A stretch of DNA of 26,884 bases, taken from positions 1-26,884 of the forward strand of contig USDJ01000014.1 of NCBI GenBank assembly GCA_900553395.1, written 5' to 3'. Of this stretch, positions 7,643 through 15,600 are shown piece after piece. The position numbers and the translations under genes are program-made. Numbering within the stretch: position 1 is the first letter of the stretch; each line of letters opens with the position of its first letter. The stretch is from an uncultured Mycoplasmatota bacterium. GTDB taxonomy: Bacteria > Bacillota_I > Bacilli_A > RF39 > UBA660. The notes beneath the pieces were generated by a model, which saw only the letters and a list, made by a program, of their open reading frames with translations, did no database searches and was not told the origin of the DNA.

Positions 7643-8683
7643 ATGAGGTATAGAAATACTTTAGCGCATATAAACTTGAATAATTTAAGTAGTAATGTAA
7701 AAAATGTAATTAGAAAATATTCTGGATATAAATATTATATTGGTGTAGTGAAAGCGGATTGTTATGGTCATAATGGATATAAAGTAATTGATACTATAAT
7801 TAAATCAGGTTGTAATTATTTAGCTGTCTCTAGTTTAGAGGAAGGCATAGTTATTAGAAAAAAATTTGATATACCAATACTATGTTTAGGAATTATAGAC
7901 TCTAAATATATAGATATAGCTATTAAAAATAATATAGACATCACAGTAACTAATATTGAATATTTAAGAAAAATAAAAGATAAAAATGCAACTATCCATC
8001 TTAAAGTTGATACTGGAATGAACCGTTTGGGGATTAAAAGTAAAGTTGAATTTGATAGCATTATAAATGAATTAAAAACAAGTAATTTAAGCTTGAAGGG
8101 TGTATACACACACATATATGAAGCATCAAATAGTGTTAATTATAAAAATCAAGTTGAGAGATTTCAAAATATAGTTGGCGAAAATATTGATAAAATAGAA
8201 ATGGTTCATATTGCTCAAAGTGAAACTTTAACTAATTATCCAAAGATTTCTTTTGCTAATGGATGCAGGCTTGGAATTATTATGTATGGCTTACTAAGAG
8301 GTTCTAATCTTTTAAATACATTCTCTCTTACTAGTGAAGTAATAGAAATAAGAAAGATAAGCAGTGGTGAAACTGTAGGATATAATGGAGTTTTTAAAGC
8401 TAAAAAAGATACATTTATTGCTACTGTTTCTATAGGATATGCTGATGGAGTTAATAGGCATATAGTAGGTGCTTATATATATATTAATAATAAAAAGTAT
8501 AAAGTTGTTAGTATTTGCATGGATATGTTAATGGTTGAAGTAGATGATTGCGTTAAATTAAAAGATATAGTATATATTTATAAAGATAATGATCACATTT
8601 TTTATTTAAGTGATTATATGAATACTATTCCATATGAACTAATTTGTGACATATCTAAACGTGTTCCAAGAAAATATATATAA
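7643..8683 (+). CDS. alr: Alanine racemase
   Basis: This 346-residue PLP enzyme interconverts L- and D-alanine, supplying D-Ala for peptidoglycan, so the organism probably makes a cell wall. The PLP lysine is K37 in VVKADCYGHN. Other family blocks are LKVDTGMNRLG, VSIGYADGV and the C-terminal CMDMLMVEVDD. Y247 in VGYNGVF fits the catalytic Tyr position. The protein is slightly shorter than typical Alr proteins of about 370 residues. The ATG is preceded by AGGTGG. No clear -35/-10 pair is seen; two overlapping TATAAT at 7617-7627 follow the terminator. Confidence 0.93.
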   Translation: MRYRNTLAHINLNNLSSNVKNVIRKYSGYKYYIGVVKADCYGHNGYKVIDTIIKSGCNYLAVSSLEEGIVIRKKFDIPILCLGIIDSKYIDIAIKNNIDITVTNIEYLRKIKDKNATIHLKVDTGMNRLGIKSKVEFDSIINELKTSNLSLKGVYTHIYEASNSVNYKNQVERFQNIVGENIDKIEMVHIAQSETLTNYPKISFANGCRLGIIMYGLLRGSNLLNTFSLTSEVIEIRKISSGETVGYNGVFKAKKDTFIATVSIGYADGVNRHIVGAYIYINNKKYKVVSICMDMLMVEVDDCVKLKDIVYIYKDNDHIFYLSDYMNTIPYELICDISKRVPRKYI

Positions 8684-8698
8684 AATGTTTGATTTTTA

Positions 8699-8727
8699 TT
8701 GACATAATAACCTAGTTATGTTAATAT
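8699..8727 (+). promoter_or_regulatory. Promoter of secE-nusG, extended -10
   Basis: TTGACA (8699-8704), 17 bases, then TAATAT (8722-8727) with an upstream TG at 8719-8720 one base before the -10. The spacer contains an inverted repeat, ACATAA (8702-8707) with TTATGT (8716-8721). This is the promoter that begins the secE/nusG cluster. Confidence 0.8.
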
Positions 8728-8734
8728 TTAATTG

Positions 8735-8757
8735 AACACGAAAAGGTGTTTTTATTT
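8735..8757 (+). terminator. Weak hairpin in the secE leader
   Basis: AACAC (8735-8739) and GTGTT (8746-8750) enclose GAAAAG and are followed by a T-rich stretch. Either the end of alr or an attenuator just after the secE start site; the short 5-bp stem makes both uncertain. Confidence 0.35.
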
Positions 8758-8779
8758 TAAAAAAATAAGTGGGTGAAAT

Positions 8780-8959
8780 ATGAAAGCTATAGCAAGATTT
8801 TTTGTAAATGTAAAAAAAGAAATGAAGAAAGTTAGATGGCCTAAAAAGAAAGAAATGATTAAATTTTCAGTTGCTACAATAACTGTAATATGTTTCTTTA
8901 TGTTATTCTTTACTTGTATAGATGGCATTTTAGGTATGATTGTGAAGGTGTTTGGCTAA
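8780..8959 (+). CDS. secE: Preprotein translocase subunit SecE
   Basis: This short protein of 59 residues has the SecE signature EMKKVRWPKKKEM (about 14-26), followed by a single membrane helix from about residue 29 to 55. Known role: SecE clamps SecY in the SecYEG channel. The ATG at 8780 is preceded by GGGTGA. Its TAA overlaps the nusG start (TAATG), giving translational coupling. The neighbour order secE-nusG-rplK-rplA is the near-universal bacterial arrangement. No rpmG is found upstream, where many Firmicutes carry it. Confidence 0.93.
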   Translation: MKAIARFFVNVKKEMKKVRWPKKKEMIKFSVATITVICFFMLFFTCIDGILGMIVKVFG

Positions 8960-9492
8960 TGGAAAAAGAATGGTATGTAGTTAATACTTATTCTGGGCAC
9001 GAGAATAAAGTAAAAGAAAAATTAGAAATGCGTGCTAGTACTATGGGAATGGAAGATTATATATTTAGAGTAGTAGTTCCTTCTCAAAAAGAAGTAGTAG
9101 TTAAAAATGGAAAAGAAGTAGAAAAAGATTCTAAGATGTTTCCTGGATATATATTAGTAGAGATGATTATGACTGATGAAGCTTGGTTTGTTGTTCGTAA
9201 TACTCCAGGAGTAACTGGATTTATAGGATCAAGTGGTAAAGGAGCAAAACCTTTCCCATTAACTAAGGCAGAAGTAGACAAAATATTAGGAAATATGGGT
9301 ATGAGTAGAATTGATGTTGTAAATGAAATCAATCCTGGAGACTCTGTAAAAGTTATAAGTGGAGCATTTGCTAATATGTTTGGTAAAGTAAAGTCTGTAG
9401 ATATGGTTAATCAAAAAATTGAAGTTTCTCTTGACCTGTTTGGACAAGAAACTATTGTTGAAGTAGAATTTAACGAAATAGAAAAGGCTTAG
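8959..9492 (+). CDS. nusG: Transcription termination/antitermination factor NusG
   Basis: This 177-residue protein begins MEKEWYVVNTYSGHENKVKE, the classic NGN-domain start, and ends with a KOW domain (PGDSVKVISGAFANMFGKV). NusG binds RNA polymerase and modulates pausing. The start at 8959, overlapping the secE stop, is chosen over an in-frame ATG at 8890 because that ATG lies within secE and would add an unrelated N-terminus. The stop is TAG, rare here. Confidence 0.96.
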   Translation: MEKEWYVVNTYSGHENKVKEKLEMRASTMGMEDYIFRVVVPSQKEVVVKNGKEVEKDSKMFPGYILVEMIMTDEAWFVVRNTPGVTGFIGSSGKGAKPFPLTKAEVDKILGNMGMSRIDVVNEINPGDSVKVISGAFANMFGKVKSVDMVNQKIEVSLDLFGQETIVEVEFNEIEKA

Positions 9493-9542
9493 GTTAAAGA
9501 TGGGTATTTACATTTTGAAAAAAGTGTGTTAATATTATAGAG

Positions 9543-9562
9543 CTATATTTATTTTAATATAG
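9543..9562 (+). other. Small AT hairpin upstream of the L1 site
   Basis: CTATATT (9543-9549) pairs with AATATAG (9556-9562). It lies directly before the L1-binding element. No T run follows, so it is not a terminator; it may be part of the leader fold. No convincing promoter is seen between nusG and rplK. Confidence 0.3.
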
Positions 9563-9564
9563 AT

Positions 9565-9614
9565 TTGTGGGAGCTAAATGGCTACATTAGTAGAGCGGAG
9601 CATTTGAACCACAA
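9565..9614 (+). promoter_or_regulatory. L1-binding mRNA leader (23S rRNA mimic) before rplK
   Basis: TTGTGG (9565-9570) pairs with CCACAA (9609-9614). Inside the stem the strand edges read GTGGGAGC and GCATTTGAACCAC. In 23S rRNA the L1 stalk helix has GUGGGAG on one side and UUGAAAUACCAC on the other, so the leader copies the L1 site. Known control: excess L1 binds its own operon mRNA and represses rplK-rplA translation. The element ends 36 bases before the rplK start. Confidence 0.75.
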
Positions 9615-9650
9615 CGAAAAAACAAATTAAATTTATAGGAGGTGTTTTTC

Positions 9651-10073
9651 GTGGCACAATTAGTAAAAGAAATTAAGTTACAAATTCCAGCAGGAAAAGC
9701 TACACCAGCTCCACCAGTAGGAACTGTTCTAGGTCCAGCAGGAATTAATTTACAAGAATTTTGTACAAAATATAATGATGCAACAAAAGATAAAGTAGGA
9801 GATATTTTACCAGTAGTTATTTCTATATATGATGATAGAAGTTTCAACTTTGTAATTAAGACTCCTCCAACAGCATTCTTAATTAAAAAAATATGTGGAA
9901 TTAAGAAAGGCTCTAATAAAGGTTCTAAAGAGCCAGTTGGAAATATGTCTAAGGAACAATTAAGACAAATTGCAGAAATTAAGTTACCAGATTTAAACTG
10001 TTATTCAGTAGAAGAAGCTATGAAAATAGTAGCTGGAACAGCTAAAAATATGGGCGTAACTGTTGAAGAATAA
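9651..10073 (+). CDS. rplK: 50S ribosomal protein L11
   Basis: This 140-residue protein has typical L11 blocks: IKLQIPAGKATPAPPVG near the start, the GPAGINLQEFC block and the C-terminal rRNA-binding domain. It forms the GTPase-associated centre with 23S rRNA. The GTG at 9651 is the start because GGAGG at 9638-9642 is correctly spaced and VAQLVKEIKL is the family's N-terminus. An alternative GTG at 9642 overlaps that ribosome binding site. Confidence 0.96.
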   Translation: MAQLVKEIKLQIPAGKATPAPPVGTVLGPAGINLQEFCTKYNDATKDKVGDILPVVISIYDDRSFNFVIKTPPTAFLIKKICGIKKGSNKGSKEPVGNMSKEQLRQIAEIKLPDLNCYSVEEAMKIVAGTAKNMGVTVEE

Positions 10074-10090
10074 TAAATAAATTTTTAATG

Positions 10091-10114
10091 TTGATATTGA
10101 CCTTCCGCTATCAA
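10091..10114 (+). other. Hairpin in the rplK-rplA gap
   Basis: TTGATA (10091-10096) pairs with TATCAA (10109-10114). There is no T run, so it is not an obvious terminator. It may slow decay or adjust rplA translation, but the sequence does not decide. Confidence 0.3.
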
Positions 10115-10163
10115 GAATCATCTTAAATACTTATTTTATTAAATATTAAAATGGGAGGTATTC

Positions 10164-10859
10164 ATGAAAAGAGGAAAAAAATACTTAGATGCTTCAAGTA
10201 AGATTGAAAAAGGAAAAGCTTATTCAATAGAAGAAGCAGTAAAATTATTAAAAGAAACAAAAACTGCCAATTTTGATGAATCTGTAGAATTAGTTTTAAG
10301 ACTTAACTTAGACACTAAGAAAGCAGATCAACAATTAAGAGGCGCTACTGTTTTACCTAATGGAATTGGTAAGACTAAAAAAGTATTAGTAATAGCACGT
10401 GGTGCTAAAGCTACAGAGGCTCGTGAAGCAAATGCTGATTATGTTGGAGATCAAGATATGATAGATAAAATAGCTAATGAAAGTTGGTTTGATTTTGATA
10501 CTATGATAGCTACTCCAGATATGATGCCTGCTTTAGGTAAAATAGGACGTGTTTTAGGACCTAAAGGTTTAATGCCAAATCCAAAGACTGGAACAGTTAC
10601 TATGGATGTTAAAAAGGCTGTTGAAGACGTTAAAAAAGGACGTGTTGAATATAGAACAGATTCTTATGGAAATGTTGCTATATTAGCTGGTAAAGTATCA
10701 TTTGATGATGATAAATTAATAGAAAATATTAAGGCTTTTGTTTCATTAATTAATAAAACTAAACCTAGTGCAGTTAAAGGTAAATATATTTTAAATATTG
10801 CCTGTGCAACTACAATGGGTCCTGGTATCAAAATTGATGCATCAAGCTTTGAAAATTAG
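10164..10859 (+). CDS. rplA: 50S ribosomal protein L1
   Basis: This 231-residue protein shows the L1 signature: GRVLGPKGLMPNPKTGTV, and the start KRGKKYLDA. L1 binds the mobile stalk of 23S rRNA and is the likely repressor acting on the leader at 9565-9614. The ribosome binding site GGGAGG precedes the ATG. The stop is TAG; the promoter for rplJ begins right after it. Confidence 0.96.
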   Translation: MKRGKKYLDASSKIEKGKAYSIEEAVKLLKETKTANFDESVELVLRLNLDTKKADQQLRGATVLPNGIGKTKKVLVIARGAKATEAREANADYVGDQDMIDKIANESWFDFDTMIATPDMMPALGKIGRVLGPKGLMPNPKTGTVTMDVKKAVEDVKKGRVEYRTDSYGNVAILAGKVSFDDDKLIENIKAFVSLINKTKPSAVKGKYILNIACATTMGPGIKIDASSFEN

Positions 10860-10861
10860 TA

Positions 10862-10890
10862 TTTACAAATAAAAAATATTATGCTATAAT
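10862..10890 (+). promoter_or_regulatory. Promoter of rplJ-rplL
   Basis: TTTACA (10862-10867), 17 bases, TATAAT (10885-10890) with an extended TGC upstream (10882-10884). It starts immediately after the rplA stop. Confidence 0.85.
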
Positions 10891-10904
10891 AAATGCAATT
10901 GGAA

Positions 10905-11014
10905 GAAATACCGTAGACAGTAGGTGAGTAATCTTAATATCCTACCGAGGATTTTATAAAAAAATCAAAAGTTTACGCAGTTTTCTTGTGTAAACTTTTT
11001 TACTTAATACGGTA
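10905..11014 (+). promoter_or_regulatory. Ribosomal protein L10 leader
   Basis: The conserved L10 leader core is present: AGACAGTAGGTGAG, then CTTAATATCCTACCGAGG, with the stem GTAGG (10920-10924)/CCTAC (10941-10945). A perfect 7-bp outer stem, TACCGTA (10909-10915) with TACGGTA (11008-11014), closes the region and includes the downstream terminator hairpin. Known control: L10-(L12)4 complex binds this leader and represses its own operon. Confidence 0.88.
10967..11001 (+). terminator. Attenuator hairpin in the L10 leader
   Basis: AAAGTTTAC pairs with GTAAACTTT around a GCAGTTTTCTT loop and runs into T. It lies in the rplJ leader before the start codon, so it can terminate or attenuate the rplJL transcript. 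Confidence 0.8.
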
Positions 11015-11036
11015 AATAGGAAGAGAGGTGTTAGTT

Positions 11037-11528
11037 ATGGCAAATCCAAAAATACTAGAAAAGAAACAATTGATAATTGATGAAATTGCTAAAAATGTAA
11101 AAGAATCAAGTTCATTTATATTTTTAGATAACACTGGTCTTACAGTAGCAGAGACTATGGAATTAAGAAGAAAGTTAAGAGAATCTGATTCTGAATTAAA
11201 AATATATAAAAACACTTTAGTAGCTCGTGCTTTAGAGAGTTTAAATATAGATTTAAAGGATGAATTAAATGGTCCAAAGGTTGTTGCTTTTGGTAAAGAT
11301 ATTATCGAGCCAATTAAAGCTGTTAATGACTTTATAAAGACTCATAGTGCATTAGAGATGAAGATAGGAATAGTTGATGGTAAAATTACTGAGTTAGATG
11401 AATTAAAGAAACTTGCTACAATACCATCAAGAGAAGGATTACTTACAATGTTTGCAAGTGGATTACTTGCTATTCCAAGAGATTTTTCAATTTGCTTAGA
11501 TTTACATAGTAAAAATTTAGAAAGTTAA
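11037..11528 (+). CDS. rplJ: 50S ribosomal protein L10
   Basis: This 163-residue protein begins MANPKILEKKQLIIDEIAK, and contains the KIYKNTLVARAL block. L10 forms the base of the L12 stalk and is the autogenous regulator of this operon. The ATG at 11037 is chosen because GAGAGG lies at 11023-11028. A GTG at 11028 overlaps that ribosome binding site. Confidence 0.95.
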   Translation: MANPKILEKKQLIIDEIAKNVKESSSFIFLDNTGLTVAETMELRRKLRESDSELKIYKNTLVARALESLNIDLKDELNGPKVVAFGKDIIEPIKAVNDFIKTHSALEMKIGIVDGKITELDELKKLATIPSREGLLTMFASGLLAIPRDFSICLDLHSKNLES

Positions 11529-11555
11529 TTAAATAAAAAAAGGAGGAAAAGAATT

Positions 11556-11924
11556 ATGGCAAAATTAAGCGCAAAAGAAATTATTGATTCACTAAAAGAA
11601 ATGACTCTTTTAGAAATTAAAGAAGTAGTAGATTTAATGAAGGAAGAATTTGGTGTTGATCCATCTGCAGTAGCTGTTGCAGCTCCTGCAAGTAGTGAAG
11701 CTAAAGAAGAAGGACCAAGCACAGTTGATGTTGTACTTGCTAGTGCTGGTGCTAATAAAATTGCTGTTATCAAATTAATTAAAGAAGTTACTGGTTTAGG
11801 TTTAGGAGAATCTAAAGCTATAGCTGATAACGGTGGAGTTATTAAAGAAAAAGCTGCTTCAAGTGAAGCTGAAGAATTAAAAGCTAAATTTGAAGAAGCT
11901 GGCGCTACTATTGAATTGAAATAA
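11556..11924 (+). CDS. rplL: 50S ribosomal protein L7/L12
   Basis: This 122-residue acidic protein has the L12 N-terminal dimerisation domain, an Ala-rich hinge (VAVAAPASSEAKEE) and the C-terminal block KIAVIKLIKEVTGLGLGESK. A strong AGGAGG precedes the ATG. It follows rplJ by 27 bases, with no intervening signal, so the two are one operon. Confidence 0.96.
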   Translation: MAKLSAKEIIDSLKEMTLLEIKEVVDLMKEEFGVDPSAVAVAAPASSEAKEEGPSTVDVVLASAGANKIAVIKLIKEVTGLGLGESKAIADNGGVIKEKAASSEAEELKAKFEEAGATIELK

Positions 11925-11941
11925 TAATTATGATCTGGTTT

Positions 11942-11974
11942 AAGCCTGTACTATTTAGTATGGGCTTTCGCCGT
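11942..11974 (+). terminator. Hairpin/attenuator after rplL
   Basis: A 10-bp stem with two GU pairs (11942-11951 with 11958-11967) has the edges AAGCC/GGCTT and a TATTTA loop. The downstream TTTCGCCGTTTCTT is only partly T-rich, so partial termination is likely, as is common between rplL and rpoB in other bacteria. Confidence 0.6.
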
Positions 11975-12006
11975 TTCTTAATAGGTGCGGATAATGGGGT
12001 GGTAAG

Positions 12007-12594
12007 GTGTCTTATTATTTTGATAAGTTTACAGATGTTGAAAGTAAAGAATTAATTGTGAAATCAAGTATAGGTGGTAAAAATTATTCTTTTGTTACTG
12101 ATAATAATGTTTTCTCAAAACATTCACTTGATTTTGGAACTAGGTCTTTGCTTTCATTCCTTGATTTAAAAACTATAAAAGGTGATGTATTAGATTTTGG
12201 ATGTGGATATGGACCTGTTGGTATATATGTTAAAGATAATACAGATTCTTTTGTTGATATGATTGATATTAACGAAAGGGCACTTTCGTTAGCTCGTAAG
12301 AATGCAAAGTTAAATAATGTCGAAGTAAATATTTTTTCGAGCGATATTTATTCCAATGTGCATAAAAAGTATGATTATATAATAACTAATCCGCCTATTA
12401 GAGTTGGTAAAAAAATACTTTATGAAATTTTAATAGGTGCGAGGGACTATTTAAAAGAATGTGGACATTTGATTTTTGTTATAAATAAGGATCAAGGAGC
12501 AAAAAGTGTGATGAAGGATATGACTGATTACTATAATGTTAATCTAGTTAAAAAAAATAAAGGATTTTATGTTATTGACTGTCAAAAACATTGA
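12007..12594 (+). CDS. ybxB: Class I SAM-dependent methyltransferase (YbxB/RsmC-like)
   Basis: This 195-residue protein has the SAM-binding motif VLDFGCGYGPVG (61-72), acidic MIDINERAL (85-93), and the catalytic NPPI (128-131) in place of NPPY, followed by RVGKK. This matches the B. subtilis YbxB family, related to the RsmC 16S rRNA guanine N2-methyltransferases, and YbxB lies at the same place between rplL and rpoB. rRNA methylation is inferred. The start is a GTG. Its TGA stop is the only TGA ending an intact gene here and is part of the rpoB -35 box. Confidence 0.88.
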   Translation: MSYYFDKFTDVESKELIVKSSIGGKNYSFVTDNNVFSKHSLDFGTRSLLSFLDLKTIKGDVLDFGCGYGPVGIYVKDNTDSFVDMIDINERALSLARKNAKLNNVEVNIFSSDIYSNVHKKYDYIITNPPIRVGKKILYEILIGARDYLKECGHLIFVINKDQGAKSVMKDMTDYYNVNLVKKNKGFYVIDCQKH

Positions 12595-12619
12595 CTTATT
12601 GCTTGAAATCGTGTACAAT
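12591..12619 (+). promoter_or_regulatory. Promoter of rpoB-rpoC
   Basis: TTGACT (12591-12596), 17 bases, TACAAT (12614-12619). The -35 box contains the TGA stop of the methyltransferase gene. Confidence 0.75.
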
Positions 12620-12632
12620 TATAAATTGGCGG

Positions 12633-12657
12633 CATATATTATTCTGCTTAATATGTG
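12633..12657 (+). other. Leader hairpin upstream of rpoB
   Basis: A 9-bp stem (12633-12641 with 12649-12657, one GU) has a TTCTGCT loop. It lies in the rpoB mRNA leader and has no T tail; a role in mRNA stability or rpoB control is possible but not shown. Confidence 0.35.
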
Positions 12658-12690
12658 TTTCTTTGAAAAATTAGTTTATGGGGTGAAAAA

Positions 12691-15600
12691 GTGGCTTATA
12701 CAGTAAAGAAATTCGGTGATTACCGAGAAAGAAGAAGTTATGCAAAAACTAAAAATGCAATTGAATTAAACAATTTGTTAGAAATTCAAAAAAAGTCATA
12801 TGATTGGTTTATGACTGAAGGTATAAAAGAGGTATTTGATGATATTTTCCCTGTTGAAAGTTTTACAGGAAATTTAACACTAGAATTTGGAGAATACTCT
12901 TTTGAAGAGCCAAGATACTCAATCAAGGGTTGCAAAGATAGGTATGCAACTTATGCGGCACCTTTAAAAGTGCAAGCAAGACTTTTTAACCAAGAGACTG
13001 GCGAGGTTAAAGAGCAAGAAATTTATTTAGGCGATATGCCTATTATGACAGATAGTGGTACATTTATAATCAATGGAGCAGAGCGTGTTATAGTATCACA
13101 ATTAGTTCGTTCACCAAGCGCATATTATTCTCGTGAAGTAGATAAGAAAAATGGAAAACATATAATTACTTCACAAATAATACCAACTCGTGGTACTTGG
13201 CTTGAATATGAAACGGATGCAAGGGATGTTGTTTATTGTAGAATTGATAGAACAAGAAAAGTTCCAGTAACTACATTACTTAGAGCACTTGGACTATCAA
13301 GTGATGACGATATTATTGATTTGTTTGGCGAAGATGAATATCTTGCTCGTACAATAGAGAAAGATACTAATAAAAACACAGATGAGTCATTAATTGATAT
13401 TCATTCTAAATTAAGACCAGGAGAACCTAGTACTTTAGATAGTGCTAAAAACCAACTAATATCTAGATTCTTTGATGCATTTAGATATGATTTAGCACGT
13501 GTAGGACGTTATAAATTTAACAGAAAATTAAATGTGGTTGATAGACTTTTTGATTGTGTTCTTGCAGAAGATATTAAAGTAAATGGCGAGACTAAATTTG
13601 AAAAAGGTACTTTAATTACTAAAGAGGTTCTAGAAGAATTAAAACCTATTATGGCGAATGGTTATGGTGTAAAAGAGGTTTTAATAAATAACGAATTAGA
13701 TTCATATAATAGAGTTCAAATCGTTAAGGTTTTCTCTAAGAAAAATCCAGAAAAGATAGTTAAAATAATTGGTAATGATCAAGAGATAACTGAAAAAAGA
13801 CTTACTATATCAGATGTTTATGCTTCAGTATCTTATTATTTAAATTTACACGAGGGTATAGGATCTTATGATGAGATAGATCATTTATCTAATAGACGTG
13901 TAAGACAAGTAGGAGAGTTATTACAAAATCAATTTAGAGTAGGTATATCTCGTATTGAAAGAGTTATAAGAGATAGAATGAGTACTCAAGAATTAGACGA
14001 AGTAACTCCAAAAACTTTAATTAATATTAGGCCATTAACAGCAGCTATTAAAGAGTTCTTTGGTTCAAGTCAATTATCACAATTCATGGATCAGACAAAC
14101 CCAGTAGCAGAGTTAGCTAACAAACGTCGTTTATCAAGTTTAGGACCTGGTGGACTTTCAAGAGATCGTGCTGGTATGGAAGTTCGTGACGTTAATTCAT
14201 CACACTATGGACGTCTTTGTCCAATCGAATCTCCAGAAGGACCAAACATAGGACTTATAACAGCATTAGCAAGTTATGCAAAAGTAAACGAATATGGATT
14301 TATAATGACTCCATATAGAAAAGTCGAGAATGGACATCTTACGGATGAAATTAAATATATGACAGCAGATGAGGAACTAGAATATCATATTTCACAAGCA
14401 ACAGTTAAATTGGATGAAAATGATAACTTTGTAAGTGATGTTGTTCCAGTTCGTTATCGTGGCGAAAATATAATGATTAAGAGTAAAGATGTTGATTATA
14501 TAGACGTATCAAGTCAACAAGTTGTATCTATTACAACAGCAGGAATTCCATTCTTGGAACACGATGATGGTAAACGTGCCCTAATGGGATCTAACATGCA
14601 ACGTCAGGCAATCCCACTTATTAAGTGTGAAGCTCCAATTGTTGGAACTGGTATAGAAGCTATAAGTGCTAGAGATAGTGGCGCAGTTGTTATTTCTAAA
14701 GCCGATGGAATTGTTGACTATGTAGATTCAGAAAAAATATTAGTAAAGACTAAGGGTGGTATGGATACATATTACTTAAATGGTTTTGAAAGAAGTAATG
14801 CTGGAACTTGTTATCATCAAAGACCTATTGTTAGGGTAAATGATAAAGTATCAAAAGGACAAGTTATAGCTGATGGCCCATCTACAGATTTAGGAGAGAT
14901 GGCTTTAGGTAGAAACGTAACAGTAGCATTTATGAACTTCAATGGATATAACTACGAGGATGCTGTTATTTTAAATGAAAGATTAGTACGTGATGATGTT
15001 TATACATCAATACATATTCAAGATTATCAAATAGAGTGTAGAGATACTAAATTAGGACCAGAAGAGTTTACTAGAGATATACCAAATGTATCAGAAGAAG
15101 CTCGTAAAAATCTTGATGAAAATGGTCTTATTCGTATAGGTACTGAGGTACACGATGACGATATTCTAGTAGGAAAAGTTACTCCTAAAGGAATGGCTGA
15201 ACTTACTAGTGAAGAAAAATTATTACATGCTATCTTTGGTGAAAAAACTCGTGAAGTTAGAGATACATCACTTCGTGTACCACATGGTGGTGAAGGTATA
15301 GTTCACGATATTAAAGTATTTACTAAGGAAGATACAGATGAACTTCCAGCTGGTGTTTCTAAGATAATTCGTGTTTATATAGCACAAAAACGTAAAATAA
15401 CAGTTGGAGATAAAATGGCAGGTCGTCATGGTAACAAAGGTGTTATTTCATTAATACTTCCAAGTGAGGATATGCCTTATTTAGCTGATGGAACACCTAT
15501 AGATATTTTACTAAACCCTCTTGGAGTTCCAAGCCGTATGAATATAGGACAGATTCTAGAGATGCATTTGGGTGCAGCTGCTAAGAAATTAAATATTCAC

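Noticed and set aside
8890..8959. N-terminal extension of NusG from ATG 8890
   Set aside because: The extra residues come from a different frame of secE; MEKEWYVV is the family start.
9642..9650. Alternative GTG starts at 9642 (rplK) and 11028 (rplJ)
   Set aside because: Each overlaps the ribosome binding site of the accepted start.
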